Positions 1-8,034 of a DNA stretch of 63,907 nucleotides are shown piece after piece. Position 1 is the stretch's first letter. Every line of letters begins with the position of its first letter. The notes beneath the pieces were generated by a model. That model did not search any database. It saw nothing but the letters and a program-made list of their open reading frames with translations, and had not been told where the DNA came from. Source of the DNA: Bacteroidales bacterium (GTDB lineage: Bacteria; Bacteroidota; Bacteroidia; Bacteroidales; UBA3824); NCBI GenBank assembly GCA_016293845.1, contig JAEDDH010000021.1, forward strand, positions 1 through 63,907. The letters run 5' to 3'. The translations under genes and the position numbers were made by a program.

Positions 1-112
1 GTTCCGCAAAAAAAGAAACGCTCGTGCAAGGCTTCACGGGTAGTTCCGCAAAAAAAGAAACGTTCGTGCAAGGCTTCACGGGTAGTTCCGCAAAAAAAGA
101 AACGTTCGTGCA
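1..112. repeat. 42-bp minisatellite, about 2.7 copies, cut by the window edge
   Basis: Two complete 42-bp units (1-42, 43-84) and 28 bp of a third (85-112) differ at one base (c/t in acgCtcg). The array probably continues to the left. Because 42 is a multiple of three, several frames stay open (for example a repeating SSAKKETFVQGFTG on the + strand), so an apparent coding frame means little. After 112 the sequence becomes ordinary AT-rich intergenic DNA, so I read this as an intergenic minisatellite and not as the end of a gene. Confidence 0.85.
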
Positions 113-270
113 GACATTTTTTAATAGTTTTTGTTTAAAAAATCTCAATCAAATATCAATATTTATAATTCTGTTAACAAAAATTAACAAATTACTATAT
201 TGCTTACAATATGCTGACGATAGGAAAAATTAAAATTTTATAATTATTACTATAAAAAGTATAAAAAAAG

Positions 271-302
271 TTTGGAGATTTTAAAATTTTATATTATCTT
301 TG
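271..302 (+). promoter_or_regulatory. Bacteroidota promoter for the 454-1185 gene
   Basis: TTTG at 271-274, a 20-bp spacer, and TATCTTTG at 295-302 match the Bacteroidota sigma-ABfr pattern (-33 TTTG, -7 TAnnTTTG). Transcription would start near 308, leaving a leader of about 145 nt. Confidence 0.75.
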
Positions 303-324
303 CAACGTCAAAAAAAATCAGAAA

Positions 325-381
325 GGCGTAAGCCCGGACTAAATAAGTTAATAGTTAAGAATTTGAGAAATATAAGTCCGG
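325..381 (+). promoter_or_regulatory. structured 5' leader of the 454-1185 gene
   Basis: The leader holds a small hairpin ggc-GTAA-gcc (GNRA-type tetraloop, about 325-334) directly followed by ccggact (334-340), which can pair with agtccgg (375-381) across a 34-nt loop. The fold was found by eye; no known riboswitch class is recognised. Confidence 0.4.
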
Positions 382-453
382 CAGCCGAGTAAGATTTATT
401 GTTATGGAAAATTATTAGTAGTAAATTGTAAAAACAAATATAATTTTAAGAAA

Positions 454-1185
454 ATGAGAACCATAAAATTCGTAAATCCTGCGCAGTTTACCAACCGCGG
501 AACAGTAGCATTTCTGGAGCAGGTAATCGAATCGGCTAAGCTGATTGATTCTAAATGCGACAAAACGATGTTTGAAAACCTTGAAAGCGTATGCAAAGAG
601 TTTTACGCACATTTGCAAAACGACAGCACCGTCCAACGCACACAGGCAATTGTTGACACTGTGGCAAAGATGAAAACCGAAACCGATTCGGTGTTTTACC
701 TCTGCAAGGCTCTTGCTAACAGTGGCGACCAAAAACGAGCCGAGGCTGCCAAAAGCGTGCTTAATATCTTCGACAAGTACAACACCCCCATCCGTGGATA
801 TGTTACCATGTCGGTAAAAGTGTCGCAGATATTGAGTGAGATAGCTTCCTTAGACGAAGACATTATCCCGATGCTCTACATTGGCGAATTTGTAGAACGC
901 GCCGTTAAGCTTCACGACGACTACATCACCCTCTATAACGAGCGCGCCCAGTATTTGGTGTCGATAATTGGCAAAATGTCCGAATCACGCGACAAATTGG
1001 TGGATCAATATCGCAAGCTCGTATTGCAAATCAACGGCGCCGTCGTTGCCAACCCCGATGCTTACGCCGCCTTTGTGGACGCGGTAAACTCGATAGGCAG
1101 CCAGTTTGTGTTTGCTTCACGAAGCCGCTCTAAAAAACAAGACGACGACATCATCCCCGAAGAAGATACGGTAGAAATTTGTTAA
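454..1185 (+). CDS. hypothetical protein, probably DUF6261 family
   Basis: This is a 243-residue, largely helical protein without signal peptide, membrane segment or catalytic motif. Length and the opening MRTIKFVNPAQF with long amphipathic helices resemble the Bacteroidota-only DUF6261 proteins, which have no known function; this assignment is from memory and moderately sure. The tail (about 225-243) is very acidic after a basic SRSRSKK stretch. The ATG at 454 fits the upstream promoter and leader, and an intrinsic terminator follows at 1238, so the gene is monocistronic. Confidence 0.65.
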   Translation: MRTIKFVNPAQFTNRGTVAFLEQVIESAKLIDSKCDKTMFENLESVCKEFYAHLQNDSTVQRTQAIVDTVAKMKTETDSVFYLCKALANSGDQKRAEAAKSVLNIFDKYNTPIRGYVTMSVKVSQILSEIASLDEDIIPMLYIGEFVERAVKLHDDYITLYNERAQYLVSIIGKMSESRDKLVDQYRKLVLQINGAVVANPDAYAAFVDAVNSIGSQFVFASRSRSKKQDDDIIPEEDTVEIC

Positions 1186-1237
1186 TGTTTTAAAATTTAA
1201 ATTGTTAAAAGAAAATAATAGAGTTCTTATAAAAACG

Positions 1238-1277
1238 AATCCCGCATGGCTGGTGTGCCGTGCGGGATTTTTTTTTT
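1238..1277 (+). terminator. intrinsic terminator after the 454-1185 gene
   Basis: The arm atcccgca pairs with tgcgggat, extended by GGC/GCC, and is followed by about ten T at 1268-1277. Confidence 0.85.
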
Positions 1278-1280
1278 GCT

Positions 1281-1338
1281 AAATTGTAATCTGGAGATTG
1301 CAAATTATAATTAAATTGTCATTTGGAGATTGCAAATC
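1281..1338. repeat. two imperfect 25-bp direct repeats
   Basis: aaattgtaatctggagattg (1281 onward, ending caaat at 1305) and aaattgtcatttggagattg (1314 onward, ending caaat at 1338) are near-identical 25-bp copies separated by 8 bp. The second copy contains the possible TTG start of the next gene. Confidence 0.6.
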
Positions 1339-2535
1339 GCCACTGTAAAACCGCTGTTGAGCCGCTACCACAGGATGCTGGGCGCAACTAACTGTAATAT
1401 CAAACGTTACCTCTACTACAAAATTAATTGGAACGTCCGTCTGATAGGTATTATGGGTGCTCGTGGTGTGGGGAAAACCACCCTGATGCTCCAATATATC
1501 AAGGAAAACTTTGCCGACCCCGACAAGGCGTTCTATTTTTCGCTCGACGACCTTTGGTTTAACCATTATCCCGTTGAGGAACTTATGGAATATCTATTTA
1601 ACCAAGGTGTTGAGGCTGTGTTTATCGATGAGGTTCACAAACTTGCCAATTGGCAGCAATATATCAAAAACTTTTATGATAGTTTTCCGGGGTTGAAGAT
1701 TGTCTACACTGGCTCGGCAATGCCTGCCATCGACCATTCTAAGGCCGACCTGTCGCGCCGCCAGTCGCTTTATAAGTTTAACGGACTTTCGCTCAGGGAG
1801 TATATCGAGTTTGAATATGGACAAAAATTCCAACCTGTGTTGTTGCAAGACCTTATTGAAGACCATGCGCGTATTTCGTTTGGTATTACATCTTCGGTAA
1901 AAATTTTGAAATGCTTCAACGACTATCTGCGTGCTGGATATTACCCTTTTTACAAAGATGCCGGAGATGATTATTATATGCGGCTTGCCGATGTGGCACG
2001 AATTGTAATCGATACCGACATTCCCGCCGTGGAGGAGGTAGCTTTTGCCACTTTGGAAAAACTCAAACGGCTTTTGATGGTGGTTTCATCGTCGCTCCCG
2101 TTTGTTCCTAATGTCTCAAAACTTTCAGAACAGTTGCAGAACTCACGCGAGCACACGCTAAAAATGCTTAAAACATTAGACCGCGCCGGACTTCTCCGCT
2201 GTCTTTACTCTCCTGCCAAATCGTACAAGCACTTGTCTGGTCCCGACAAGGTTTTTGTTGATAATCCCAATCTTATGTATGCCCTTTCGCCTAATGTTAC
2301 GCAAGGCACAGTCCGCGAAACGTTTTTTGCAAATCAGACATCGGTATACCACACTGTGGAGATTCCTAAAGACGGCGGCTTTCTGCTTGACGGGCGTTAC
2401 ACTTTCGTGGTAGGCGGTATGAAGAAATCTTACCGTCAGATAGCCGACATGCCAGACAGTTTTCTCGCTGTTGACGATATGGAAAACGGCATCGGCAACA
2501 AGATTCCGCTGTGGATGTTCGGGTTTTTGTATTAA
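1330..2535 (+). CDS. AAA_14/DUF4143-type P-loop ATPase
   Basis: Single-domain ATPase of the archaeal-type AAA_14 group common in Bacteroidota. It shows a Walker A motif GARGVGKT (about residues 39-46) and Walker B VFIDEVHK (about 97-104), then a sensor-like YTGSAMP and a C-terminal DUF4143-like region. These proteins are thought to be linked to mobile or toxin-type functions but have no firm role. The start is uncertain: the longest frame begins with TTG at 1330, while the first ATG is at 1375 and still leaves the whole P-loop. Homologues usually have residues before the KRYLYYKINW motif, which slightly favours TTG. A terminator follows. Confidence 0.8.
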   Translation: MQIATVKPLLSRYHRMLGATNCNIKRYLYYKINWNVRLIGIMGARGVGKTTLMLQYIKENFADPDKAFYFSLDDLWFNHYPVEELMEYLFNQGVEAVFIDEVHKLANWQQYIKNFYDSFPGLKIVYTGSAMPAIDHSKADLSRRQSLYKFNGLSLREYIEFEYGQKFQPVLLQDLIEDHARISFGITSSVKILKCFNDYLRAGYYPFYKDAGDDYYMRLADVARIVIDTDIPAVEEVAFATLEKLKRLLMVVSSSLPFVPNVSKLSEQLQNSREHTLKMLKTLDRAGLLRCLYSPAKSYKHLSGPDKVFVDNPNLMYALSPNVTQGTVRETFFANQTSVYHTVEIPKDGGFLLDGRYTFVVGGMKKSYRQIADMPDSFLAVDDMENGIGNKIPLWMFGFLY

Positions 2536-2560
2536 AAAGACTGGTGAATTATAGAATAAA

Positions 2561-2596
2561 AAAAATCCATAACCACTCGGTCATGGATTTTTTTTA
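2561..2596. terminator. bidirectional intrinsic terminator between converging genes
   Basis: aatccat-a-acc / ggt-c-atggatt hairpin (2564-2588) with a T run to the right and an A run to the left. It can stop both the ATPase gene (+) and the oxidoreductase operon (-). Confidence 0.8.
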
Positions 2597-2605
2597 TGGG
2601 AGGTA

Positions 2606-3154
2606 TTACCTTATCTTCTGTATTATCTCCGCGCCGAGTTTGAGACCCTCGATGTTGGCGGGGATGAGTTTGTGGTGACGTTCGGGGAGGGATTTTTTGA
2701 GCCCTGCCTCCACGTTTTCGAGCGATACTATCGGGTTTACTTTGAGGTAGCCGCCGAGAACTATCATATTGAATATCTTGCTCATATTCTTTTCTGATGC
2801 TGCTTTGGCTGCCTGCACAAGGTATACGCTGATGTCTTTGCGCGACGGGGGAACGGAGATGCCGTTGTCGTCGTAGATAAGTGTGCCGCCGGGTTTTACC
2901 ATGGGCTCAAACTTGTCGAGACTCTGTTGGTTGAGTATTATGGCGGTGTCGTATGCGCTGAGGATGGGCGACGAAATGCGTTCGTTGCTGAGTATTACGG
3001 TAACATTGGCAGTTCCGCCTCGCATCTCGGGTCCGTATGAGGGCATCCAACTTACTTCCAAATTCTGCATTATACCGCTGTATGCGAGTATCTTGCCCAT
3101 GGAGAGAACGCCCTGTCCGCCGAATCCTGCTATTATTATTTCTTCGTTTGTCAT
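2606..3154 (-). CDS. 2-oxoacid:ferredoxin oxidoreductase, gamma subunit
   Basis: 182 residues of the POR gamma family. The opening GFGGQGVLSMGKILAYSG is the signature glycine loop of this subunit, which helps bind and channel the acyl-CoA reaction. Last gene of the delta-alpha-beta-gamma operon, 12 bp after the beta gene, and followed by the shared terminator at 2561. The complex converts a 2-oxoacid plus CoA and oxidised ferredoxin to acyl-CoA, CO2 and reduced ferredoxin in the cytoplasm. Substrate (branched-chain 2-oxoacid or 2-oxoglutarate) cannot be settled from sequence by eye. Confidence 0.9.
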   Translation of the reverse strand: MTNEEIIIAGFGGQGVLSMGKILAYSGIMQNLEVSWMPSYGPEMRGGTANVTVILSNERISSPILSAYDTAIILNQQSLDKFEPMVKPGGTLIYDDNGISVPPSRKDISVYLVQAAKAASEKNMSKIFNMIVLGGYLKVNPIVSLENVEAGLKKSLPERHHKLIPANIEGLKLGAEIIQKIR

Positions 3155-3166
3155 TGTGGTAAGTGC

Positions 3167-3985
3167 TTAGTTTTCTTTATTAAAGTTGGTTACCTCGCGG
3201 AGAAGTTTGTAATCGTCCTTGATGTCGCCGGGCACGTAATATTTAAAAGTGTTTTCTTCCATCCACTTGTTGGCTTGCGATGGAGTCATTTTCCAACCGC
3301 TGTTGCAGTTTGACACCACTTCGATAAAGCATGTTCCTTGTTTGCCTTCGCTTTGGTATTGGAATGCCTTTTTGATAGCGGCTTTGGCTTTGCGTACAGC
3401 GGCGGGTGTGTGAACGCTCTGACGGGTTACATACCTTACGCCGGGCAATTGTGCTACTAATTCGGTGATGCGGATCGGGTAGCCCATTGTGGTAACGTCG
3501 CGTCCGTAGGGGCAGGTGGCTGTTTTTGAGCCTTCGAGGGTGGTGGGAGCCATTTGTCCGCCTGTCATGCCGTAGATGCCGTTGTTTACAAAGATGATGA
3601 GGATGTTTTCGCCACGGTTGCAAGAGTGCATTGTTTCGGCTGTGCCGATGGCTGCAAGGTCGCCGTCGCCTTGGTAGGTGAACACGTATTTTTTAGGATA
3701 AACGCGTTTGATACCTGTTGCAAGTGCGGGTGCGCGTCCGTGCGCTGCTTCTTGCATATCAATATCGAAAAACTCGTATGCCAAAACGGCGCATCCTACG
3801 GGTGCTATGCCTATGGTTTCTTCTTCGATGCCGAGTTCTTCGATGGCCTCCATCGTTATGCGGTGAATTACACCGTGTCCGCAGCCGGGACAGAAGGAGA
3901 GGGGCTTGTCGGTAAGAAGGCGTGTTTTCTTAAACACGCAGTTTTCTTCTTTTATTATGTCGTTGATATTATGTTCTTCTGCCAT
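3167..3985 (-). CDS. 2-oxoacid:ferredoxin oxidoreductase, beta (TPP) subunit
   Basis: 272 residues. It carries the CPGCGHG motif near residue 32, whose cysteines bind a proximal iron-sulfur cluster in this family, and a thiamine diphosphate site GDGDLAAIGTAE followed by NNGIYGMTGGQ. It supplies the thiamine cofactor for decarboxylation. It lies 2 bp after the alpha gene, so the two are probably translationally coupled. The length is normal for the four-subunit type of enzyme. Confidence 0.93.
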   Translation of the reverse strand: MAEEHNINDIIKEENCVFKKTRLLTDKPLSFCPGCGHGVIHRITMEAIEELGIEEETIGIAPVGCAVLAYEFFDIDMQEAAHGRAPALATGIKRVYPKKYVFTYQGDGDLAAIGTAETMHSCNRGENILIIFVNNGIYGMTGGQMAPTTLEGSKTATCPYGRDVTTMGYPIRITELVAQLPGVRYVTRQSVHTPAAVRKAKAAIKKAFQYQSEGKQGTCFIEVVSNCNSGWKMTPSQANKWMEENTFKYYVPGDIKDDYKLLREVTNFNKEN

Positions 3986-3987
3986 GA

Positions 3988-5073
3988 TTATTTAGTGCTG
4001 TTGATGAAGTTTTCTAATGCTGCAAGTATGTCGCCGGGCGATGCTATCATGCCGCCCATGCGTCCGTAGTGCTGTACGGGAACTTTGCCGTTTACTGCAA
4101 GGCGAACGTCTTCTACCATTTGTCCTGCGCTCATTTCTACGGAGAGGAATCCTTTGGCGTGTGCGCGGAGTGCCTGAATTTGTTTTTCGGGGAATGGCCA
4201 CAGGGTTTGGGGACGGAGTAAGCCTGCTTTGATGCCTTTGGCGCGGGCAAGGTCTACCGCCTTCATACTTGTGCGTGCGCTACTGCCGTATGCCACAATG
4301 ATATATTCGGCATCGTCGCAGTTGATAAGTTCGCAGCGTACTTCGTTTTCCTGAATTTTGGCGTATTTGTCTTGAAGTTTCTGGTTGAAAGCCTCTTGAA
4401 CCGATGCAACAAGGTTGAGCGATGTGATAACGCGGTGGGGAGTGCCTTTTTTGCGTCCTGTGGTAGCCCACGGACATTGTTCTTTTACCTCTTCGTCGGT
4501 GCGTCGTGGAATGGGGTCGAATAGTTCTACTTTTTCCATCATCTGACCAATTACACCGTCGCTGAGTATCATTGCCGGATTGCGGTATTTGAATGCGAGG
4601 TCGAATGCAAGTTTAAGAAAATCAGCCATTTCTTGAACGCTTGCGGGGGCGAGAGTGATAAGTTTGTAGTCGCCGTGTCCGCCACCCTTAACAGTTTGGA
4701 AATAATCTGCTTGTGAAGGCTGAATTGTGCCAAGACCTGGACCTCCGCGTACAACGTTTACTGTTACACAGGGTAATTCTGCGCCTGCGATGTACGAAAT
4801 ACCCTCTTGCATAAGGCTTACGCCAGGTGAAGAAGATGATGTCATAGCCTTTTTGCCTGCTCCGGCGGCTCCGTATACCATGTTGATAGAAGCAACTTCG
4901 CTTTCGGCTTGCAACACTACCATGCCAGTGGTGGTGATAGGGTTGGCTGCCATAAGGTATTCCATAACCTCGCTCTGCGGGGTAATGGGATAGCCGTAGT
5001 AAGCGTCCACGCCTGCGCGGATGGCTGCTTCAGCAAGGGCTTCGTTGCCCTTCATTAGTCTGAGTTCTCCCAT
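3988..5073 (-). CDS. vorB: 2-oxoacid:ferredoxin oxidoreductase, alpha subunit (VorB-like)
   Basis: 361 residues of the pyrimidine-binding/transketolase-core alpha family. GNEALAEAAIRAGVDAYYGY near the N-terminus and the GPGLGTIQPSQADYFQ segment are typical of subunits usually annotated as 3-methyl-2-oxobutanoate dehydrogenase VorB or 2-oxoglutarate KorA in Bacteroidota. With a separate 4Fe-4S delta subunit upstream, this is the four-gene form. The symbol follows common usage; the true substrate is inferred only. Confidence 0.88.
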   Translation of the reverse strand: MGELRLMKGNEALAEAAIRAGVDAYYGYPITPQSEVMEYLMAANPITTTGMVVLQAESEVASINMVYGAAGAGKKAMTSSSSPGVSLMQEGISYIAGAELPCVTVNVVRGGPGLGTIQPSQADYFQTVKGGGHGDYKLITLAPASVQEMADFLKLAFDLAFKYRNPAMILSDGVIGQMMEKVELFDPIPRRTDEEVKEQCPWATTGRKKGTPHRVITSLNLVASVQEAFNQKLQDKYAKIQENEVRCELINCDDAEYIIVAYGSSARTSMKAVDLARAKGIKAGLLRPQTLWPFPEKQIQALRAHAKGFLSVEMSAGQMVEDVRLAVNGKVPVQHYGRMGGMIASPGDILAALENFINSTK

Positions 5074-5090
5074 TTCGATATGTTTGTTTT

Positions 5091-5321
5091 TTAATTGTCG
5101 GTTTTTGCCCTATAAACTGTGATTACTGTGTCGGGACAAACTGTGGCACAGTTGGTACATCCGGTGCAGTTGGCCGGATTTTTCATTTCTGCGAAGTTGT
5201 AGCCTTTGAGGTTCACTTTGTGCGAAAGTGCCAAAACATCAAATTTGCAGGCTTCTACACAAAGTCCGCAACCCTTGCAATGTTCGGTGTCTACTACTAC
5301 CGCACCTCTTACTTTTGCCAT
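5091..5321 (-). CDS. ferredoxin-type delta subunit of the 2-oxoacid oxidoreductase
   Basis: 76 residues with two classical 4Fe-4S motifs: HCKGCGLCVEACKFD and NCTGCTNCATVCPD. It is first in the operon, 17 bp before the alpha gene, and would pass electrons from the catalytic site to soluble ferredoxin. A TAATTTTG box lies upstream at 5369-5376. Confidence 0.92.
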   Translation of the reverse strand: MAKVRGAVVVDTEHCKGCGLCVEACKFDVLALSHKVNLKGYNFAEMKNPANCTGCTNCATVCPDTVITVYRAKTDN

Positions 5322-5368
5322 TTTATTAGTTTTAATGTTCTGATTGAAATTGTTTTTTTATCAATGTG

Positions 5369-5376
5369 CAAAATTA
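5369..5376 (-). promoter_or_regulatory. -7 box for the 2-oxoacid oxidoreductase operon
   Basis: TAATTTTG on the minus strand matches TAnnTTTG about 50 bp before the delta subunit start. No clear TTTG lies at the -33 spacing. Confidence 0.45.
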
Positions 5377-5440
5377 TAATTTATTTTTTGAATAGAGAAA
5401 TTGAAAATGGAAATAATGTTTATTGATGGGGTGATTTTAT

Positions 5441-5496
5441 AAAAAAATCCCACCCCCTTTGTTGCCGGCTATGTAGTTGGCAGGGTAGGGGTGGGA
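5441..5496 (-). terminator. intrinsic terminator of the htrA gene
   Basis: tcccacccc (5448-5456) pairs with ggggtggga (5488-5496). Read on the minus strand it is followed by seven T (A run at 5441-5447). Confidence 0.8.
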
Positions 5497-5521
5497 AATC
5501 TATGAATAGTCTGTCAGTGCT

Positions 5522-6976
5522 CTACAATCCAAATGCGTAGTAGGCTGCTTTGCCGTTGGGGTATTTGCCTTCGATGAAGACTCCGCCTTTGGTTTTTTCT
5601 ATTATGCGTTGGATGTCGCTGATGGAGGTGATGGGCGTGCCGTTGATTTCGGTGATGATGAAGCCTTTGCGTACTCCTGCGCTGAGAAGTTTGCCACTGT
5701 TGATTTCGGCTACCTGTACGCCGTTGGTAATATGGTATTTTTTAAGATCGTCTTTTGAGAGTTCCTCAAACGATGCGCCGAGCATTTCGAGCGATGAGGC
5801 TTTCTTTATCTCCATTGTGTTTTCTGAATTTTTGAATGTTACCTCGGCGGTTTGAGTTTTGCCGTTGTGGATAAATTCAATTGAGGTCTTGTCGCCGGGA
5901 CGGAACTGTGATACAGCCTCTTGCAATTCGGCAACGCTGTTGGTTTTTTTGCCACCTATCGAAAGGATGATGTCTTTCTCTTTGATACCGGCATCTTCGG
6001 CAGATGATTTTTCACCTACACGACCTACGTATACGCCTTTGATACGGTCGAGACCGGCTTCGTCGGCTATTTCTTGTGTTACGTCGCTGATGTTGATGCC
6101 GAGGAGAGCACGCTGTACTGCGCCGTATTCCATAAGGTCGCTGACAACTTTCTGCATAATGCTTACTGGCACTGCAAATGCGTATCCGGCAAAGTTGCCT
6201 GTTTGAGATGCAATGGCGGTGTTGATGCCAATTAATTGACCCTCAGTATTTACGAGTGCGCCGCCGCTGTTGCCCGGGTTAACTGCTGCGTCGGTTTGTA
6301 TAAACGATTCTACCGAACCTTTGGCATTGTTGATAATGTTGATATTGCGTGCTTTGGCACTAACGATTCCGGCTGTAACTGTGGATGTTAGGTTGAAGGG
6401 GTTGCCAATAGCCAATACCCATTCGCCCACCTTGATGTTGTTGCTATTGCCAAAGGGGATAACGGTGAGGTCGGGAGCGTCGATTTTCAAAAGTGCGAGG
6501 TCGGTGGCAGGGTCGCGACCAATAAGTTTGGCATCGAAAGAGCGGCGGTCGTTGAGCACCACTTCGATTGATGTGCTGTTTTCTATCACGTGGTTGTTGG
6601 TAACGATGTAACCGTCCTTAGAGATAATTACACCTGACCCAGACGCCTGTGAGGGCTGACTTTGCATATCGGGCATTCCAAAAAAGAAGCGGAAGAAGGG
6701 GTCGATCTGCTGCTCGTTTTGCTCGTATTTGGTTTTTACGTGAACCACACCGTCGATACATTTTTCGGCAGCGATGGTAAAGTTGATATTTTCGGCGTGG
6801 TCAGACTTGGTGTCGAAAAGTGTAGGCATAGATGCAGGTGCCTGTACTATGGTTTTAACCTCGGGTTCTTTTTCGGGCGAGAGTGCGTTTGCTATGGCAA
6901 ATCCGCCCAAACCACCTGCCAATCCTATGGCGAATATTATCAATGCTGTTTTAGGGGTGAAGTTCTGTTCTTTCAT
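5522..6976 (-). CDS. htrA: Do/HtrA-family periplasmic serine protease
   Basis: 484 residues. An N-terminal hydrophobic signal or anchor (about 10-31) exports it to the periplasm. The trypsin-like domain has the full triad: H129 (TNNHVI), D159 (ATDLALL) and S237 (GNSGGA). Two PDZ domains follow (about 275-365 and 395-484). Such proteases degrade or refold misfolded envelope proteins. It stands alone, with its own terminator and a long, motif-rich upstream region containing TGTCA boxes and a sigma-54-like site, which suggests stress control. Confidence 0.95.
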   Translation of the reverse strand: MKEQNFTPKTALIIFAIGLAGGLGGFAIANALSPEKEPEVKTIVQAPASMPTLFDTKSDHAENINFTIAAEKCIDGVVHVKTKYEQNEQQIDPFFRFFFGMPDMQSQPSQASGSGVIISKDGYIVTNNHVIENSTSIEVVLNDRRSFDAKLIGRDPATDLALLKIDAPDLTVIPFGNSNNIKVGEWVLAIGNPFNLTSTVTAGIVSAKARNINIINNAKGSVESFIQTDAAVNPGNSGGALVNTEGQLIGINTAIASQTGNFAGYAFAVPVSIMQKVVSDLMEYGAVQRALLGINISDVTQEIADEAGLDRIKGVYVGRVGEKSSAEDAGIKEKDIILSIGGKKTNSVAELQEAVSQFRPGDKTSIEFIHNGKTQTAEVTFKNSENTMEIKKASSLEMLGASFEELSKDDLKKYHITNGVQVAEINSGKLLSAGVRKGFIITEINGTPITSISDIQRIIEKTKGGVFIEGKYPNGKAAYYAFGL

Positions 6977-7037
6977 GGTTTTTCCTCCATTTATTTTTTG
7001 TTGTTGATGTCAGTAATTAAATTTGATTTTGATATTG

Positions 7038-7045
7038 CAAAGATA
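7038..7045 (-). promoter_or_regulatory. -7 box upstream of htrA
   Basis: TATCTTTG on the minus strand, 62 bp before the htrA start, matches TAnnTTTG exactly. A -33 element is not clear. Confidence 0.5.
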
Positions 7046-7086
7046 ATGCACGGCGCAATAAGTTGTATCACCGTTTAACAAGGGTT

Positions 7087-7103
7087 AACATTTGTTGTGC
7101 CAA
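7087..7103 (-). promoter_or_regulatory. sigma-54-like promoter upstream of htrA
   Basis: The minus strand reads TTGGCACAACAAATGTT. The TTGGCAC part is a perfect -24 element; ten bases after GG comes GT where GC is expected, so the -12 element is imperfect. This is a candidate only. Confidence 0.4.
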
Positions 7104-7158
7104 ATTAAAAGAAATAGGATGGTTTTGGTTAAAATTATATAATTTTGGAGGGGATTGG

Positions 7159-7225
7159 TGACAAAGTGGCAGTGACAAAATGAGGCTGTGTCAGATGTCA
7201 GAATGGCATTATGAGATTTTTGTCA
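7159..7225. promoter_or_regulatory. array of five TGACA/TGTCA boxes upstream of htrA
   Basis: TGACA at 7159-7163 and 7173-7177, and TGTCA at 7189-7193, 7196-7200 and 7221-7225, give two boxes in one orientation and three in the other. They lie upstream of the sigma-54-like site as an activator-binding array would. The rest of the 362-bp gap (6977-7338) holds only promoter elements, no gene. Confidence 0.45.
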
Positions 7226-7264
7226 GAAAATATTCTCGCCGAATATAATGCGTAAAGCAAAAAA

Positions 7265-7299
7265 TTTTTGTGATACTATGCGCAAAACTCGTACTTTTG
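7265..7299 (+). promoter_or_regulatory. promoter for the HAD phosphatase gene
   Basis: TTTTTG (7265-7270), 21-bp spacer, TACTTTTG (7292-7299). A second TAnnTTTG (TAAATTTG) overlaps a little downstream at about 7303-7310. Confidence 0.55.
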
Positions 7300-7338
7300 C
7301 CCTAAATTTGCATTATGAAATTTGTTTAATAGTAAGAT

Positions 7339-8034
7339 ATGTCAAGAGTTAAAGGTATAATATTCGACTTTAATGGTACGCTGTTGTGGGATACCCCTTA
7401 TCACAACAAGGCTTGGAATATTTTTCTTCAACGTTATCGCATTTCGTTGTCGGATAGCGAGATAAGAGACAATATGCACGGTCGCACTAATGCCGAAATC
7501 TTTAAATATATCTTTAAACGTGATTTTTCACAGAGCGAAATCAATTCGCTTGCCGCTGAAAAGGAGGATATTTACCGACACCTTATTATTAATAGCGATT
7601 TTCAGTTGCAAGATGGCGTTATCGGTATGTTCAACTACTGCCATGCGTGCGCAATCCCCATTGCCGTGGCTACAAGTAGCGACAAGGTGAATGCCGATTT
7701 TTACTACGAACGTTACGATCTAAAAAGATGGTTTCCAAAACGGAGATTTATCTACAACGACTACACTTTTAATGGAAAACCTGCACCCGATATTTTTTAC
7801 AAAGCCGCCAAACAGTTGTTTCTCAATCCCGACGAGATAATGGTGTTTGAAGATTCGCCCGCAGGCATAGAAGCTGCCGAAAACTTTGGAGCAGGCAAAA
7901 TTGTGATTATTAACAGCACCAAAGACGATTATTCAAAATACGAATATCTTGTATTAGAGGATATTAACGATGCTTTGAGCATTATTGATTTAAATATCAA
8001 TCTGCCTCGCGATAATTATTACATTTTTGAATAG
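7339..8034 (+). CDS. HAD-superfamily hydrolase, beta-phosphoglucomutase-like
   Basis: 231 residues with the four HAD motifs: IFDFNGTLL at the N-terminus (nucleophile D), ATSS near residue 113, the motif III lysine in FNGKPAPD, and FEDSPAGIEAA (motif IV). A helical cap domain (about 20-90) places it with beta-phosphoglucomutase/phosphatase-like members. Motif I reads DxN where most have DxD, so the usual acid/base aspartate is replaced by asparagine; such DFNGT variants occur in some HAD groups. Substrate unknown. Its end overlaps the converging GH78 gene by 16 bp. Confidence 0.85.
   Translation: MSRVKGIIFDFNGTLLWDTPYHNKAWNIFLQRYRISLSDSEIRDNMHGRTNAEIFKYIFKRDFSQSEINSLAAEKEDIYRHLIINSDFQLQDGVIGMFNYCHACAIPIAVATSSDKVNADFYYERYDLKRWFPKRRFIYNDYTFNGKPAPDIFYKAAKQLFLNPDEIMVFEDSPAGIEAAENFGAGKIVIINSTKDDYSKYEYLVLEDINDALSIIDLNINLPRDNYYIFE

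Noticed and set aside
24..233. A 69-codon frame over the 42-bp repeats that looks like a repeat protein
   Set aside because: The 42-bp unit keeps frames open by chance, start is GTG inside the repeat, and the second half is AT-rich without protein-like composition.
7303..7320. TAAATTTG box as the main promoter of the HAD gene
   Set aside because: It has no TTTG at -33 spacing; the TACTTTTG box just upstream does.
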